A stretch of 64,000 nt of DNA from Orrella marina (GCF_003058465.1 NZ_CP028901.1:1550001-1614000), one strand, 5' to 3'; positions 9,640 through 21,251 are shown, counted from the first letter of the stretch. Notes: generated by a model not told the origin, from the sequence alone. Numbers and translations are program-made.

Positions 9640-9852
9640 TCAGTACATGCGCGGAGGCAGTTGCTGGCTACGAATGCGCTTGTAATGGCGCTTCACCGCA
9701 GCAGCGTGCTTACGCTTGCGCTCAGCTGTTGGCTTCTCATAGAACTCACGCGCACGCAGTTCGGTCAGGAGGCCGGTTTTTTCAATGGTGCGCTTAAAGC
9801 GACGCAGAGCGGCTTCGAACGGTTCATTTTCTTTCAGACGGACAATAGGCAT
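9640..9852 (-). CDS. rpsU: 30S ribosomal protein bS21
   Basis: 70 residues, [21 protein letters not shown] with the basic C-terminal [15 protein letters not shown]. Typical length and sequence. bS21 acts in the 30S platform near the anti-Shine-Dalgarno region. It opens the macromolecular synthesis locus with dnaG and rpoD, linking translation, replication and transcription. Confidence 0.97.
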   Translation of the reverse strand: MPIVRLKENEPFEAALRRFKRTIEKTGLLTELRAREFYEKPTAERKRKHAAAVKRHYKRIRSQQLPPRMY

Positions 9853-9998
9853 ATAAGGTCTTGTGATTACGTTAAGGTTGCGATTGGATAGCCCGTGACT
9901 ATAACATACACAAGCACAGGAAGGCTAGCTTTTGTGACAGATCAGGGCTTCTTCCAGATTCACAAACACATCTGCACTGGAGTTATCCTGGCAAACTT

Positions 9999-10013
9999 GC
10001 GCAAAGGTTGCGC
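9999..10013 (-). terminator. Possible hairpin terminator after the purA-phosphoribosyltransferase pair
   Basis: GCGCAA (9999-10004) and TTGCGC (10008-10013) form a 6-bp stem with a 3-base loop, 37 bases beyond the stop of the phosphoribosyltransferase. There is no T-run after it on the minus strand, so the call is weak. Confidence 0.3.
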
Positions 10014-10049
10014 TCGGTCGCCCTGAAGTGTGGCCCCAAAGACATAAAG

Positions 10050-10583
10050 TCAGTCTCGATTGTGGGCATGGCGCAATTCATTCAGCGTCAGGGTATCGTA
10101 CGACTCAAATGGCTGATGAATCCAGGGGTTGTTCTCAAGGTACTGGGCATGGTAATCCGGTGACACGACAGAATGCGATTTCCACCAGACAACGGCGCTG
10201 CGTAATTCCGTAATGCGCGGATAGGCTGATAGCAAGTGGCCACGCACCTTACCAAACGTCAGACCAGTATCCACCATATCGTCGACAAGCAGAACCCTTC
10301 CCTCCGGACTACCGTACGCCATGGAAATGTATGGCGCAATATCCAGTTGCCCCTGGTCTTTTCCTGCATTCTCACGATAGCTACTGGCTGACAGGATGGC
10401 CAGCGGAATACGATAAAGACGCGACAACACGTCTCCCACTCGCATACCACCTCTAGCCAGACAGATGATCTGGTCGAACTCCCACCCTGACTTATAAATA
10501 GTCAAGGCGAGTTGCTCAATCAGCTTGTTGTACTGATCCCAACTAATCCAGATATCCTGGGGAGTATCGGGCTGTTGTGCCAT
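10050..10583 (-). CDS. Phosphoribosyltransferase (xanthine/guanine type, PRTase fold)
   Basis: 177 residues with the PRPP-binding signature VLLVDDMVDTGLTF (about residues 96-109) and an N-terminal ICLARGGMRVGDVLSR. This is a type I phosphoribosyltransferase resembling GPT-like salvage enzymes that transfer ribose phosphate to a purine base. Substrate choice cannot be read from the sequence. It sits 4 bases after purA on the same strand, and pairing with a purine gene supports a role in purine salvage. Confidence 0.75.
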   Translation of the reverse strand: MAQQPDTPQDIWISWDQYNKLIEQLALTIYKSGWEFDQIICLARGGMRVGDVLSRLYRIPLAILSASSYRENAGKDQGQLDIAPYISMAYGSPEGRVLLVDDMVDTGLTFGKVRGHLLSAYPRITELRSAVVWWKSHSVVSPDYHAQYLENNPWIHQPFESYDTLTLNELRHAHNRD

Positions 10584-10587
10584 CGAA

Positions 10588-11895
<1,308 letters not shown>

Positions 11896-11913
11896 TCAAA
11901 CCCAAAACGGTTA

Positions 11914-13077
11914 TCAGTTCAACGGCCTGACGATCCAGCGGCCGCCCACATTTGCCAGCTCACGGTCAATTTCAAATTCTGCATGTTCGGCACATTCATG
12001 CGGCAGCAACTGCACTACGATCTCGCCGGAATCTCGAAGCTTGTCGATCGACTTGTTCAACTCCGCATCATAGCCCGCAGGTGCGAGAACAGCGCGGACA
12101 GGTGCAGCAGGCTCAAGCAATGCTGCCAGACGACGAAGGTCAAGACTGAATCCTGTCGCCGCTCGTGCACGGCCGTAAGCCATGCTGATATTGTCATAGC
12201 GCCCGCCACGAACCAGCGCATCGTGCCAGTTAGGCGCATAGAACATGAAAGTCACTCCCGAATGGTATCCATACTGGCCGGCATCCGCCAGATCGATACT
12301 CAGGGATGTCATATCCAGTCCGGCCAGCAAGGCCTCCAGCGTCTGCAAGGCTTGCGTAACCTCTGGCAAGGGAGGCAAGTGCTCTCTGGCAGACTCCAGA
12401 ACCTCAACCCCCCCATTCAACCGGGCAAGCCAGTGCAGAGCCTCAACCGTCTGTCCGAGCAACCCGCCCTCGATGTCAGCCAGGCCGGAGATGCCCGGCA
12501 GATCCTTGTCACGCAGCAGGGATATGATCTCATCCGCACGCGCAACCGCGGCGGAATCCGAGTTAATGATGGCCTGAATCAAACCATCATGGCAAAGAAC
12601 CAGATGGCTATTCGTGATTCCTGCCTTGCTCAAGGTCGCAATAGCCAGTCGGATAATTTCAAGATCAGCCTGAAACCCCGAATAACCATAGATCTCGGCC
12701 CCGATCTGCAACAACTCACGACTTGCAAGCAGACCATTCGGACGAGTGTGCAACACCGGCCCACAGTAGCATAAACGGGTGACACCCTGACGGTTCAACA
12801 GGTGAGCATCGATGCGCGTGGCCTGCGGAGTCATGTCTGCGCGCAAACCAAGCGTACGTCCAGAGAGCTGATCAACAAGCTTGAAGGTACGCAGACGAAG
12901 GTCCTCTCCCGCACCTGCGAGCAGAGAATCAAGATACTCAACCATTGGAGCAGATACAGTCTCGAAGCCGTAGGTACGAAAAAGGTCCAGCAAAGACCGA
13001 CGCAATTCTTCAACGCGCCGTGCTTCGGCAGGTAACACATCTGCCAGATGTTCAGGTAGTAGCCAGTGGCCGTTCAT
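11914..13077 (-). CDS. hisZ: ATP phosphoribosyltransferase regulatory subunit
   Basis: 387 residues, a HisRS-like class II fold ([41 protein letters not shown]) with the context of HisZ rather than an aminoacyl-tRNA synthetase: a genuine HisRS (hisS) is present 8 kb away. HisZ forms an octamer with a short HisG and confers histidine feedback on the first step of histidine synthesis. hisG itself is not in this window. Order hflC-hisZ-purA is common in beta- and gammaproteobacteria. A terminator lies between hflC and hisZ, so hisZ-purA probably has its own promoter. Confidence 0.92.
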   Translation of the reverse strand: MNGHWLLPEHLADVLPAEARRVEELRRSLLDLFRTYGFETVSAPMVEYLDSLLAGAGEDLRLRTFKLVDQLSGRTLGLRADMTPQATRIDAHLLNRQGVTRLCYCGPVLHTRPNGLLASRELLQIGAEIYGYSGFQADLEIIRLAIATLSKAGITNSHLVLCHDGLIQAIINSDSAAVARADEIISLLRDKDLPGISGLADIEGGLLGQTVEALHWLARLNGGVEVLESAREHLPPLPEVTQALQTLEALLAGLDMTSLSIDLADAGQYGYHSGVTFMFYAPNWHDALVRGGRYDNISMAYGRARAATGFSLDLRRLAALLEPAAPVRAVLAPAGYDAELNKSIDKLRDSGEIVVQLLPHECAEHAEFEIDRELANVGGRWIVRPLN

Positions 13078-13176
13078 GTCAAACGAGTCCCGGTTCCGAA
13101 TTCAGTTCCTGTTGCAAACCATGACCCTGCCTCATCTGCCTGTGCAGGCCGAAGCAAACAATCCCTGATTTGCAGG

Positions 13177-13220
13177 AAAAACAAAAGAAAAGCGGCTTGG
13201 GGAAGAACCCAACAAGCCGC
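13177..13220 (-). terminator. Intrinsic terminator after hflC
   Basis: Stem GCGGCTTG (13192-13199) with CAAGCCGC (13213-13220), extended by an inner GGG/CCC pairing. On the minus strand it is followed by a T-rich tract (TTTTCTTTTGTTTTT, 13191-13177). It lies about 110 bases after hflC and 100 bases before hisZ and therefore separates the hfq-hflX-hflKC transcript from hisZ-purA. Confidence 0.85.
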
Positions 13221-13331
13221 CACTTCACACCTATTCCTAGGCTTGCAGCGCATTATAACGTGCACAACAAACCTCGCAGTGCATCAGGCCATGCGCCCGC
13301 GAGATTTCTCTGCACGGGCGCGAGGTCGAGA

Positions 13332-14228
13332 TCACCGGACTGACGCTGGCACCACCCCACCCGTGGCCGACTTCATGTAACGGAAGAAATCTGAACTCGG
13401 ATCAACCACCATCACGTCACTCTGTTTGCCAAATGCCTCACGGTACGCTTCAAGACTTCTATAGAAGCTGAAGAAATCCGAGTCCTGACCATAAGCCTTT
13501 CTATAAAGCTCTGCGGCCTGGGCGTCACCTTCACCCATGATGGACTGAGCACGGGCATACGCCTCGGCAAGTATCTGCTGCCTTTCACGATCGGCACTGG
13601 CACGAATCTTCTCGCCTTCGGCCGCACCAATCGAACGCAGTTCGTTTGCAACACGCAGACGCTCAGATTCCATACGCCTGAAGACAGACTCGGCGATCTC
13701 AGGAGCGAACTCGATTCGCATAAGACGCACATCCACGACTTCTACACCAAGTGGCTCCGCACGACGTTTCACGTTCTCAAGCACTTCAGTCATGATGACA
13801 TCACGCTCAAGGGCAACAACATCCTTGACGGTGCGGATGTTCACCGACGCGTTAAGCGCATCTCGAATCTGGGCCTGCAAGCGGGCGATCGCTGCACGCT
13901 CGTTACCCGCAAAGGTCACATAGTAGAGACGGGGATCCGCAATCCTCCACTTTACGAACGAGTCGATCAACAGGTTCTTCTTCTCGGACGTCTGAATCCG
14001 CTCAGGCTCCTGAAAGCTGATGGTCAGCAGCCGCCGATCAAGCATCACAACGTTCTGGAACGGTGGGGGTAGCTTGAAATGCAGACCGGGGTCACGAATC
14101 ACGCGCTTGACTTCACCCAAAGCAAAGACCAAGGCATAGTTACGCTCGCCGACCGTGAACATCATGCTCGACAATAGCCCACCAATCAACGCAATCGCGA
14201 CCAGCAAGGCAGTCAATTTGTTACTCAT
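13332..14228 (-). CDS. hflC: HflC, subunit of the HflKC membrane complex
   Basis: 298 residues. One N-terminal membrane anchor (LTALLVAIALIGGLLSSM), then a stomatin/prohibitin (SPFH/band 7) domain with DPGLHFKLPPPFQNVVMLDRR and a long helical part (ERLRVANELRSIGAAEGEKI). HflC forms with HflK a large periplasm-facing ring that surrounds FtsH and limits its access to membrane substrates. hflK lies 11 bases upstream. Confidence 0.96.
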   Translation of the reverse strand: MSNKLTALLVAIALIGGLLSSMMFTVGERNYALVFALGEVKRVIRDPGLHFKLPPPFQNVVMLDRRLLTISFQEPERIQTSEKKNLLIDSFVKWRIADPRLYYVTFAGNERAAIARLQAQIRDALNASVNIRTVKDVVALERDVIMTEVLENVKRRAEPLGVEVVDVRLMRIEFAPEIAESVFRRMESERLRVANELRSIGAAEGEKIRASADRERQQILAEAYARAQSIMGEGDAQAAELYRKAYGQDSDFFSFYRSLEAYREAFGKQSDVMVVDPSSDFFRYMKSATGGVVPASVR

Positions 14229-14239
14229 TCATAGACTCC

Positions 14240-15556
14240 TTAACGAGCTGTGCGATCACGCGAAAGCGTGTTCGGATAGTTCTCGGATAGCGTCGGTCGA
14301 CCCGTGCTATTTGATCGTGCCGGCATCGAGGTTGTCGATTGTGGCGTCGATGCTGCTGGCGTCATCGTACTAGCTGGCTGAGTCATGTTTCTCGACGACT
14401 CGGCACCCGCTGCCGCTTGCTGCATGATTCGATCCAATGGCAGATAAAGCATGTTATTGCTCTGCTCGGTATCGATAAACACTTTGCTGGAACGCTGGAA
14501 CACATCCTCCATAGTCATCAGATACATATTTTCTCTGAGCACGCCAGGAGACTGACGATACTGCATGAGTACGCTCAGGAAACGGGCGGTATCACCTTGC
14601 GCGTCACCCACGATTCGAGCACGATAGCCCTCTGCCTCTTCAAGCATTCGAGATGCCTGACCGCGAGCGAGCGGGACAACCTGATTCTTGTAGGCTTCCC
14701 CTTCGTTGATCTGACGCTCACGATCCTGACCGGCTTTAACCGCATCATCAAAAGCAGCCTGCACCTGCTCGGGCGGCTGAACGTTCTGAATGGCCACGCT
14801 ACTGATAAGGATTCCCGTCTGATAACGGTCCAGAATCTGTTGCATCAGATTCTGGACACTCGACGCAACTTGAGTACGACCTTCGTAGAGGACAAAGTCC
14901 ATGGTTCGACGACCCACGATCTCACGCATGGAGCTTTGAGCTGTCTGATGGACAGAATCATCCGGGTCACGCGTCTTGAACAGGTAATCAGGTGCTCCGT
15001 TGGGCTGCACGCGATACTGAACCACAAACTGAACATCGACGATGTTCTCATCCTCGGTCAGCATTAACCCTTCGGATGGGACCTTGTTGCGCGCATTGCC
15101 ACGAAAACCGCTTTCATAGGTCCTCAACTGGGACACATCCACGATTTCCTGTGCCTGGATCGGATACGGCATACGCCACTGGAAGCCAGGCTGAGCTGTA
15201 CTCTTATATGCACCAAACTGGGTGATCACCGCTACCTGACCTTCCTGGACGATAAAAAAACCGCTTCCAAGCCATAGCAGTATGCCACCAGCCACAACGA
15301 TGCCAAACCCTGCCTTAGCCTGCCTTGGCGTCGGGCCAGAAGGTCCTCCGTCTGATGGCCCGCGTGGACGACCGCCCCCTGCTCCCCCCTTGCCAAACAG
15401 ATTACTCAGTTTGCGGTTGAAGTCACTCCAGACCTGATCCAGATCAGGTGGACCGTCCTGCTTGGGGCGCTTGGGCGGTTCCGATCCATTCTGACCGCCC
15501 GAACCGCGGCCCCAGCCGGGATCATTCAAATTGAAAATTCTCGTTAGAAGTCGCAT
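14240..15556 (-). CDS. hflK: HflK, subunit of the HflKC membrane complex
   Basis: 438 residues from ATG 15556 (AGGA 5 bases upstream; an in-frame start 7 codons earlier is less likely). A Gly/Pro-rich cytoplasmic N-terminus (GRGSGGQNGSEPP, then GGAGGGRPRGP) is followed by a transmembrane segment (AGFGIVVAGGILLWLGSGFFIV), the SPFH domain (AQPGFQWRMPYPIQ) and a C-terminal low-complexity tail. The gene overlaps the end of hflX by 35 bases, indicating translational coupling. The 6-G tract coding for GG in the N-terminus is in frame here. Confidence 0.96.
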   Translation of the reverse strand: MRLLTRIFNLNDPGWGRGSGGQNGSEPPKRPKQDGPPDLDQVWSDFNRKLSNLFGKGGAGGGRPRGPSDGGPSGPTPRQAKAGFGIVVAGGILLWLGSGFFIVQEGQVAVITQFGAYKSTAQPGFQWRMPYPIQAQEIVDVSQLRTYESGFRGNARNKVPSEGLMLTEDENIVDVQFVVQYRVQPNGAPDYLFKTRDPDDSVHQTAQSSMREIVGRRTMDFVLYEGRTQVASSVQNLMQQILDRYQTGILISSVAIQNVQPPEQVQAAFDDAVKAGQDRERQINEGEAYKNQVVPLARGQASRMLEEAEGYRARIVGDAQGDTARFLSVLMQYRQSPGVLRENMYLMTMEDVFQRSSKVFIDTEQSNNMLYLPLDRIMQQAAAGAESSRNMTQPASTMTPAASTPQSTTSMPARSNSTGRPTLSENYPNTLSRDRTAR

Positions 15557-16634
15557 GGTTTCCTGAAGATGATGCAAATTCGGCTATAGACTGCCGCAAA
15601 AGGTCCAGGCCCTGGCGTTGCCGCGCGCTGATGTAAACCTTTCGAATCGTACCATGTGCGTCACGCTCTACCCTTGGTTCCAGGCCAGTGCTGTCGATCT
15701 TGTTATAGACCAGAATCTGAGGAATCTGGTTCGCACCAATTTCCTCCAGAACCTGCTGCACCTGAAATATCTGCTCATCACGCTGCTCACTGGATGCGTC
15801 AACGACATGCAGCAACAAGTCAGCATGAACAGCTTCTTCGAGCGTGGCCCTAAAAGCCGCAATGAGCGTGTGAGGAAGATCGCGAATAAATCCGACGGTA
15901 TCAGACAGTGTGACCTGACCTGCCCCTTCGATCCAGACTCGCCTCGTCGTGGTGTCGAGTGTCGCGAACAACTGGTCGGCTGCATAGGCACCGGCACGCG
16001 TCATTGCGTTAAATAGAGTAGATTTTCCCGCGTTGGTATAACCGACCAAGGAAACAGAGAGCGTCGGTCCCTTTGCACGCGCACGTCGCTGGGTCGCCCG
16101 CTGCCTCTGAACTTTTTCGAGACGCTCCTTGAGCATCTTGACCTTCGTCCCGATCATACGGCGGTCCATCTCTAGCTGTGATTCGCCTGGTCCGCGCATG
16201 CCGATTCCACCGCGCTGCCGCTCAAGGTGAGTCCAGAGTCTTGTCAGGCGAGTCGCCAAATGCTGCAACTGGGCGAGCTCAACCTGCAGCTTGCCTTCAT
16301 GACTTTGGGCTCTCAACGCAAAGATATCGAGGATCAATGCGACACGGTCAACGACTCGAACACCGAGTTTTCGCTCAAGGTTACGCTGCTGGGCGGGCGA
16401 CAAGGGCTGATCGAACAGCACAATATCCGCCTGTGCAAGACTACATAGTTCGACCGCCTCTTGAACTTTTCCGGTACCGATAAAATACGCTGCGTCGGGA
16501 CGATCACGCCGGACAGTAATGTCTGCACACAGTTGCGCACCTGCACTCTTGGCGAGCAGCTCAAACTCTTCATGCTGGGCCAGATAGTCCGGATGTCCCA
16601 GATCTACGCCAATCACCAAAGCGCGCATTGACAC
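15522..16634 (-). CDS. hflX: Ribosome-associated GTPase HflX
   Basis: 370 residues. The N-terminal domain (RPDAAYFIGTGKVQE, VRVVDRVALILDIFALRAQS, GPGESQLEMDRR) is specific to HflX. The G domain shows G1 GYTNAGKSTLFN, G3 SDTVGFIRDLPH and G4 NKID. HflX splits stalled or stress-inactivated 70S ribosomes. It lies between hfq and hflK as in many proteobacteria and overlaps hflK at its 3' end. Confidence 0.96.
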   Translation of the reverse strand: MSMRALVIGVDLGHPDYLAQHEEFELLAKSAGAQLCADITVRRDRPDAAYFIGTGKVQEAVELCSLAQADIVLFDQPLSPAQQRNLERKLGVRVVDRVALILDIFALRAQSHEGKLQVELAQLQHLATRLTRLWTHLERQRGGIGMRGPGESQLEMDRRMIGTKVKMLKERLEKVQRQRATQRRARAKGPTLSVSLVGYTNAGKSTLFNAMTRAGAYAADQLFATLDTTTRRVWIEGAGQVTLSDTVGFIRDLPHTLIAAFRATLEEAVHADLLLHVVDASSEQRDEQIFQVQQVLEEIGANQIPQILVYNKIDSTGLEPRVERDAHGTIRKVYISARQRQGLDLLRQSIAEFASSSGNHATSNENFQFE

Positions 16635-16667
16635 TCTCTCACACTGGCCCCGGTTAAACCGTGAAAG

Positions 16668-16907
16668 TTAACTTGCCTCATTGGCCTCCAGAGGCAAGGA
16701 AACCGGCTTGGCAGGAACGACCGTGGAGATGGCATGTTTGTATACCATCTGAGTCACCGTATTTCGCAACAATACGACATACTGATCAAATGACTCAATG
16801 TGGCCCTGAAGCTTGATTCCGTTCACCAGATAAATTGAGACGGGAATGTGTTCTTTTCTTAAAACATTCAGGAAGGGATCCTGCAGGGTCTGCCCCTTGT
16901 TGCTCAT
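16668..16907 (-). CDS. hfq: RNA chaperone Hfq
   Basis: 79 residues from ATG 16907 (GGAG 6 bases upstream; a start 4 codons earlier lacks support). Sm1 ([19 protein letters not shown]) and Sm2 (VYKHAIST) motifs of the Hfq hexamer are complete; the C-terminal tail is short, as usual in betaproteobacteria. It pairs small RNAs with mRNAs. 33 bases upstream of hflX, probably one transcript. Confidence 0.97.
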   Translation of the reverse strand: MSNKGQTLQDPFLNVLRKEHIPVSIYLVNGIKLQGHIESFDQYVVLLRNTVTQMVYKHAISTVVPAKPVSLPLEANEAS

Positions 16908-17018
16908 TGATAACTCCAATGTGTAGTAATTATTCTGGAAATAGTGGTGCCTAAACCCAATGCAGGGAAAAGCGATTCGATTCTAATGAATTTTTAGGAA
17001 AATCGCTTTCCAGCCCTG

Positions 17019-18095
17019 TCAGGGTTTCACACACGCAATCAGTGCCTCAATCAGACACCGACACTGCTCCGGAGTTCCAACTGTGATACGTAGGAAATCA
17101 CGAATTCTGGGCTTATTGAAGTGGCGCACCAGAATTGCCCGCTCCCGCAGCCAGGCGGCTAGATCTTCACCTTTGTGATCGGGATGCCGAGCGAGCAAGA
17201 AATTGGTGCTTGATGGCAAAACCTCAAAGCCTAATTCCCGCAATGATTGCCTCAAGGACTCTCTCGTTTCGATTACCTGACGACATGCCGCCTCGAAGTA
17301 GGCGTCATCCTCAATTGCTGCAAGTGCTCCAGCCTGAGCCAGGCTGTCAAGAGGATAGGAATTGAAACTGTTCTTGACGCGCTCAAGCCCGTCAATCAAC
17401 TCCGCAGATCCCATCGCATATCCGACACGCAACCCTGCAAGCGAGCGAGATTTGGAAAATGTATGTACAACCAGCAGATTTGGATGATCAGAGATGAGTG
17501 AAACAGCACTCTGCGCACCAAAATCAACGTACGCCTCGTCAACCACAACCGGTATATCAGGGTTTCCACTCAGGATATCCTTGATCTGCCCTAGATTGAG
17601 GGCATGCCCCGTAGGAGCATTTGGATTTGCAATAATGATGGCACCAGCCTGAACCTCGGCCTGACCTGGAAAATAATCTTCCGCGCGAATCTGAAACTGC
17701 TCATCAAGCGGAACAAAGTGATAGTCAATCCCGTACAACCGGCAGTACGTTGGATAGAAACCATACGTCAGATCAGGCAGAAAAAGCGGTCGGTCCTGCT
17801 TGAGCAACCCGTAAAAAACGTGTGCAAGCACTTCATCCGAACCATTGCCAAGAAACACGTTAGCAGCAGCAAGCCCGTACCGGCGGGCAATCGCCTGAGT
17901 CAGGGCAGTCGCATTGGGATCAGGGTACAGACGCAACGATGCAGTACTCGCTTGGGCGATCGCCTCCAGCACCCGAGGCGAAGGCCCGAGCGGATGCTCG
18001 TTAGTATTGAGCTTGATGAGATTGTGCACCAATGGCTGCTCACCCGGAACATATGGGTCAAGTGAACTGACTGACCGGCTCCAAAAACGACTCAT
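17019..18095 (-). CDS. hisC: Histidinol-phosphate aminotransferase
   Basis: 358 residues, PLP-dependent class I/II aminotransferase. Visible features: [12 protein letters not shown] near the N-terminus, [26 protein letters not shown] and the Schiff-base lysine in [19 protein letters not shown]. It converts imidazole-acetol phosphate to histidinol phosphate. The start lies 8 bases after the restored der stop, so it is likely co-transcribed with der. It is separated from hisZ here, and its position between der and hfq interrupts an otherwise common order. Confidence 0.93.
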   Translation of the reverse strand: MSRFWSRSVSSLDPYVPGEQPLVHNLIKLNTNEHPLGPSPRVLEAIAQASTASLRLYPDPNATALTQAIARRYGLAAANVFLGNGSDEVLAHVFYGLLKQDRPLFLPDLTYGFYPTYCRLYGIDYHFVPLDEQFQIRAEDYFPGQAEVQAGAIIIANPNAPTGHALNLGQIKDILSGNPDIPVVVDEAYVDFGAQSAVSLISDHPNLLVVHTFSKSRSLAGLRVGYAMGSAELIDGLERVKNSFNSYPLDSLAQAGALAAIEDDAYFEAACRQVIETRESLRQSLRELGFEVLPSSTNFLLARHPDHKGEDLAAWLRERAILVRHFNKPRIRDFLRITVGTPEQCRCLIEALIACVKP

Positions 18096-18103
18096 GTTAT
18101 GAA

Positions 18104-19446
18104 TTACGCATCCACGTAAGGGTTATAGGAGGATTTGAACTCGATTCTCAATGGCGTACCAGCAAGCTCAAACGCATCCCTGAAACGCGCCTCCAAATAT
18201 CTGCGATAAGAATCGGATATGGAATCCAGCGCATTGCCATGGATGATTATACGGGGAGGATTTTGCCCCCCTGGTGTGCGTAGCGCATTTTCGGGCGGAA
18301 TATTCCTTTTCTTGGCGGCGGTTGCTGTTCAACAGCATCCTGCAGGACCCGCGTAAGCCTGGGGGTTGACAGTTTCGTGAAGGCGGCCGCGTGGGCCGTG
18401 TTGACAGCGCGAAGCACCGCATTGACGCCCTGACCCCGCAAAGCGGAGATGTGATGAACCTTGGCAAACGACAGAAAACGCAGTTTGCGCTCGTACTCTC
18501 TCAGCACCCGCTCGCGCTGGTCGCTATCGATGTTGTCCCATTTGTTAATGGCAATGACAAGCGCCCTTCCAGACTCTAGGATAAATCCGGCAATATGTGC
18601 ATCCTGATCCGAGATCTCGGCTTGGGCATCCAGCATGAGCAAGACCACGTTACATGCCTCGATCGCCTGCAACGTCTTGATTACTGAGAATTTCTCGACT
18701 GCCTCGAACACCTTGCCACGCCTGCGCAGACCCGCCGTGTCAATGAGCGTGTACTTTTTACCCTGTCGTTCAAACTCAATTTCTATCGCGTCCCGGGTGG
18801 TTCCTGGCATGTCAAATGCAATAACACGGTTCTCACCCACCAGAGTATTGATCAGTGTGGACTTTCCAACGTTGGGCCTGCCCACCACGGCTAGCTTGAT
18901 CCGGTGATCGACCGGCAGATCCGGATCAACTGGCTCTTCCTCGACCTGAGGAAACTCTGCCAATGCTCGCTCGATCAGGTCAACGACCCCGTCACCGTGA
19001 GACGCTGAAATGGCATGCGGCTCTCCCAGACCCAGCTCGTGAAACTCGGCCACAGCAGCATTGTGCGACATGCCTTCGGCTTTATTTACACACAAGATAG
19101 CCTTCTGTCCGGTTTTCCTCAGCATGGCCGCAATCTCGTGATCGAGCGCGTTCAGACCATTACGCGCATCAACCAGAAAAATGACCACATCTGATTCGGC
19201 GATCGCCTGCTCGGTCTGTCGTGCCATATGAGACAGAATGCCTGTCTTGGCAACTGGCTCGAACCCTCCTGTGTCAACGACGATAAAAGGCTTGTCGCCG
19301 ACACGCCCCTCCCCGTAATGACGATCGCGGGTCAGGCCGGAAAAATCCGCGACAAGCGCTGCCCTCGAACGCGTCAGGCGGTTAAAAAGTGTCGACTTTC
19401 CGACATTGGGACGACCCACCAGGGTCACTACAGGCTTAAAGATCAC
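18104..19446 (-). CDS. der: GTPase Der (frameshifted as given)
   Basis: Two tandem G domains ([12 protein letters not shown] near residue 12 and [13 protein letters not shown] near residue 190) of the ribosome-assembly GTPase Der/EngA. As written the frame ends at 18247 after 399 residues, within the C-terminal KH-like domain. One extra G in the sense G-tract (18266-18271, six bases) restores [20 protein letters not shown] and the rest of the KH domain to a stop at 18104, for a normal length of 447. Because Der is essential and the missing base lies in a homopolymer, a sequencing error is likely. GTG start 4 bases after bamB. Confidence 0.93.
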
Positions 19447-19449
19447 GGA

Positions 19450-20610
19450 TCAATTCACTCGAATCATGGCAAGCGAACTATCGCCCGCCTGCACCAACAC
19501 GCCTTGGGATGTTTCCTGTGCAGGCGCAATCATTGCCCCCCCACCGATTGGCAAACGCCCAAGTGGCTCACCATTTTCTGTCGAAAGCAGGTGAACCTGA
19601 CCTTCGAGGTCCCCCACCACTATCACACCCATACTCACTGCAGGCTCGTTAAGCTTACGGTTACGCAGCGTATCCTGCCGCCACACAACTTCGCCATCCA
19701 CAATGGAAAGCGCGACGATGCTGTCACGGGAGTTCGGAATGTACAGCTTTTGGGAATCTGCACCCATTCCGACCACGCTTGAGAAGTTCTGGGTCCACAA
19801 CGTCACACCGCCCTCTTCCAGGTTAAAGCAGGAAGCCCTGCCCTGGTAAGCGACGGCACACAATCGATCACCTTGAACAATCGGAATGCCAACAACATCA
19901 TTGACCCGATCCAGATCACTTGCTCCATAGGGCACAGCAACGATTCCCTCCCACACCACAGCACCAATAACTGGCTCCACTGCGAGCAGGCGTCCTCCGG
20001 GCATCCCCACGAGGACCAAATTTTGCACCATCGTCATGCGGGTCGGTGCCCTCAAAGCCAGCGTCGGACCTGGTCTCTGAAAGTTCCAGATCCGATCACC
20101 ATTCTCCACGTTGAAGGCCTGAATCCGGTAGTCGCCTGAACGAACAATCACAACACCTTTACCAACCCAGGGAGGCACACCCACCTCGCTGGTCGCTTGT
20201 TCGCGCCATTTTTCTTCGCCTTGGGCATCAAGAGCAACCACCTCGCCCTGAGGCGTCACAACCACTACAGTCTCGCCATCAGAACCCACACCTGCCTGAA
20301 GCTTTGGTGCGACGGTTTTCGTCCAGACCGTGGCGCCAGTAGCGAGATCCACTCGTGTGACAACACCGTTGGCCGCGGCAGCATAAACGGAGTCACCCAC
20401 GACTGCCGGGGCAAACCCGAAACCTGTGCCCACACCAACCGGGGCACGCCAGACAATCGCCCCTTGTGATGTCGCACTCGAAAGCGGAACTAATGGTGCG
20501 GGATCATTTCTTGTGTCGCGAGAGCCAAACCATGAACATCCCGAAGCGACTAACGCTGTCACAAGGACCAGGCCGCGAACTACCGATCTCAGAGAATCTG
20601 TACGAAACAT
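19450..20610 (-). CDS. bamB: Outer membrane protein assembly factor BamB
   Basis: 386 residues. Lipoprotein signal peptide with lipobox LVASGC (Cys at about residue 25). The rest is an eight-bladed beta-propeller built of PQQ-like repeats (GAVVWEGIVA, GATVWTKTV, GEVVWRQDT). BamB is a lipoprotein of the BAM complex that inserts beta-barrel proteins into the outer membrane. It lies between yfgM (5 bases) and der (3 bases), the standard order. Confidence 0.95.
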   Translation of the reverse strand: MFRTDSLRSVVRGLVLVTALVASGCSWFGSRDTRNDPAPLVPLSSATSQGAIVWRAPVGVGTGFGFAPAVVGDSVYAAAANGVVTRVDLATGATVWTKTVAPKLQAGVGSDGETVVVVTPQGEVVALDAQGEEKWREQATSEVGVPPWVGKGVVIVRSGDYRIQAFNVENGDRIWNFQRPGPTLALRAPTRMTMVQNLVLVGMPGGRLLAVEPVIGAVVWEGIVAVPYGASDLDRVNDVVGIPIVQGDRLCAVAYQGRASCFNLEEGGVTLWTQNFSSVVGMGADSQKLYIPNSRDSIVALSIVDGEVVWRQDTLRNRKLNEPAVSMGVIVVGDLEGQVHLLSTENGEPLGRLPIGGGAMIAPAQETSQGVLVQAGDSSLAMIRVN

Positions 20611-20615
20611 ATTAA

Positions 20616-21251
20616 TCAGGCACCTGAGGTTTCAATTTTCAGTTGGACGATGCTGATGAGCGGATTGGCTGCCCCCAGCAACTCTAGAGCACGCCCCCAC
20701 TGCGCTTTCGCTGCCTTGACATCACCCTTGGCCAGCAACACATCGCCACGACGATCCGCAAAAACCCCTTCAAATGAGGGTGGTGGCTCATCCAGCAAAG
20801 CGAGTGCGTCATCAAATTTTTTCTGATCCATCAGCAAACCAGCCAGACGCAGGCGTGCGATCGGCGCAAACGCCTCATGCTCACTGCGTGCCAGCCAGGC
20901 AAGCGCCGCCTCGGCCCCGGCATTATTACCGTCACGCGCCAGAGCATCTCCAGCCACGAGAGCAGCCCGGGCTGCATAGTCGGTTGCGGGAAAGTCAGAC
21001 TGCAAGGTTGTCATAGCGGCCTGCACCCTGTTGACAGACTCCGGCGAATCCATCTGGGTCGAAGCCTTTTGCAGCGCTTCGAAGTAACCCCTGGCCTGAG
21101 TCGCCTGATGGTTTTGATACCAGTTCCATCCCTGCCAGCCAAGAACAACTGCCAGAGCCAATGACAGGAGCAGCAAGGTCAACGTGCCGTACTTGCTCCA
21201 CCAGGCTTTCAACTGTTCAATTTGTTCCTGCTCTTCCAGATCGTATGCCAT
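20616..21251 (-). CDS. yfgM: YfgM-like TPR protein, SecYEG-associated
   Basis: 211 residues: cytoplasmic start YDLEEQEQIEQLKAWW, one membrane helix (LTLLLLSLALAVVLGWQGW), then a periplasmic tetratricopeptide-like domain (AALVAGDALARDGNN, RGDVLLAKGDVKAAKAQW). The family (DUF2133/YfgM) associates with PpiD at the SecYEG channel and helps proteins leaving it. Same-strand neighbour of bamB and hisS. Confidence 0.88.
   Translation of the reverse strand: MAYDLEEQEQIEQLKAWWSKYGTLTLLLLSLALAVVLGWQGWNWYQNHQATQARGYFEALQKASTQMDSPESVNRVQAAMTTLQSDFPATDYAARAALVAGDALARDGNNAGAEAALAWLARSEHEAFAPIARLRLAGLLMDQKKFDDALALLDEPPPSFEGVFADRRGDVLLAKGDVKAAKAQWGRALELLGAANPLISIVQLKIETSGA

Noticed and set aside
11914..13077. 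hisZ as a second histidyl-tRNA synthetase
   Set aside because: Length, sequence and position between hflC and purA fit HisZ, and a standard hisS is present at 21.4-22.7 kb.
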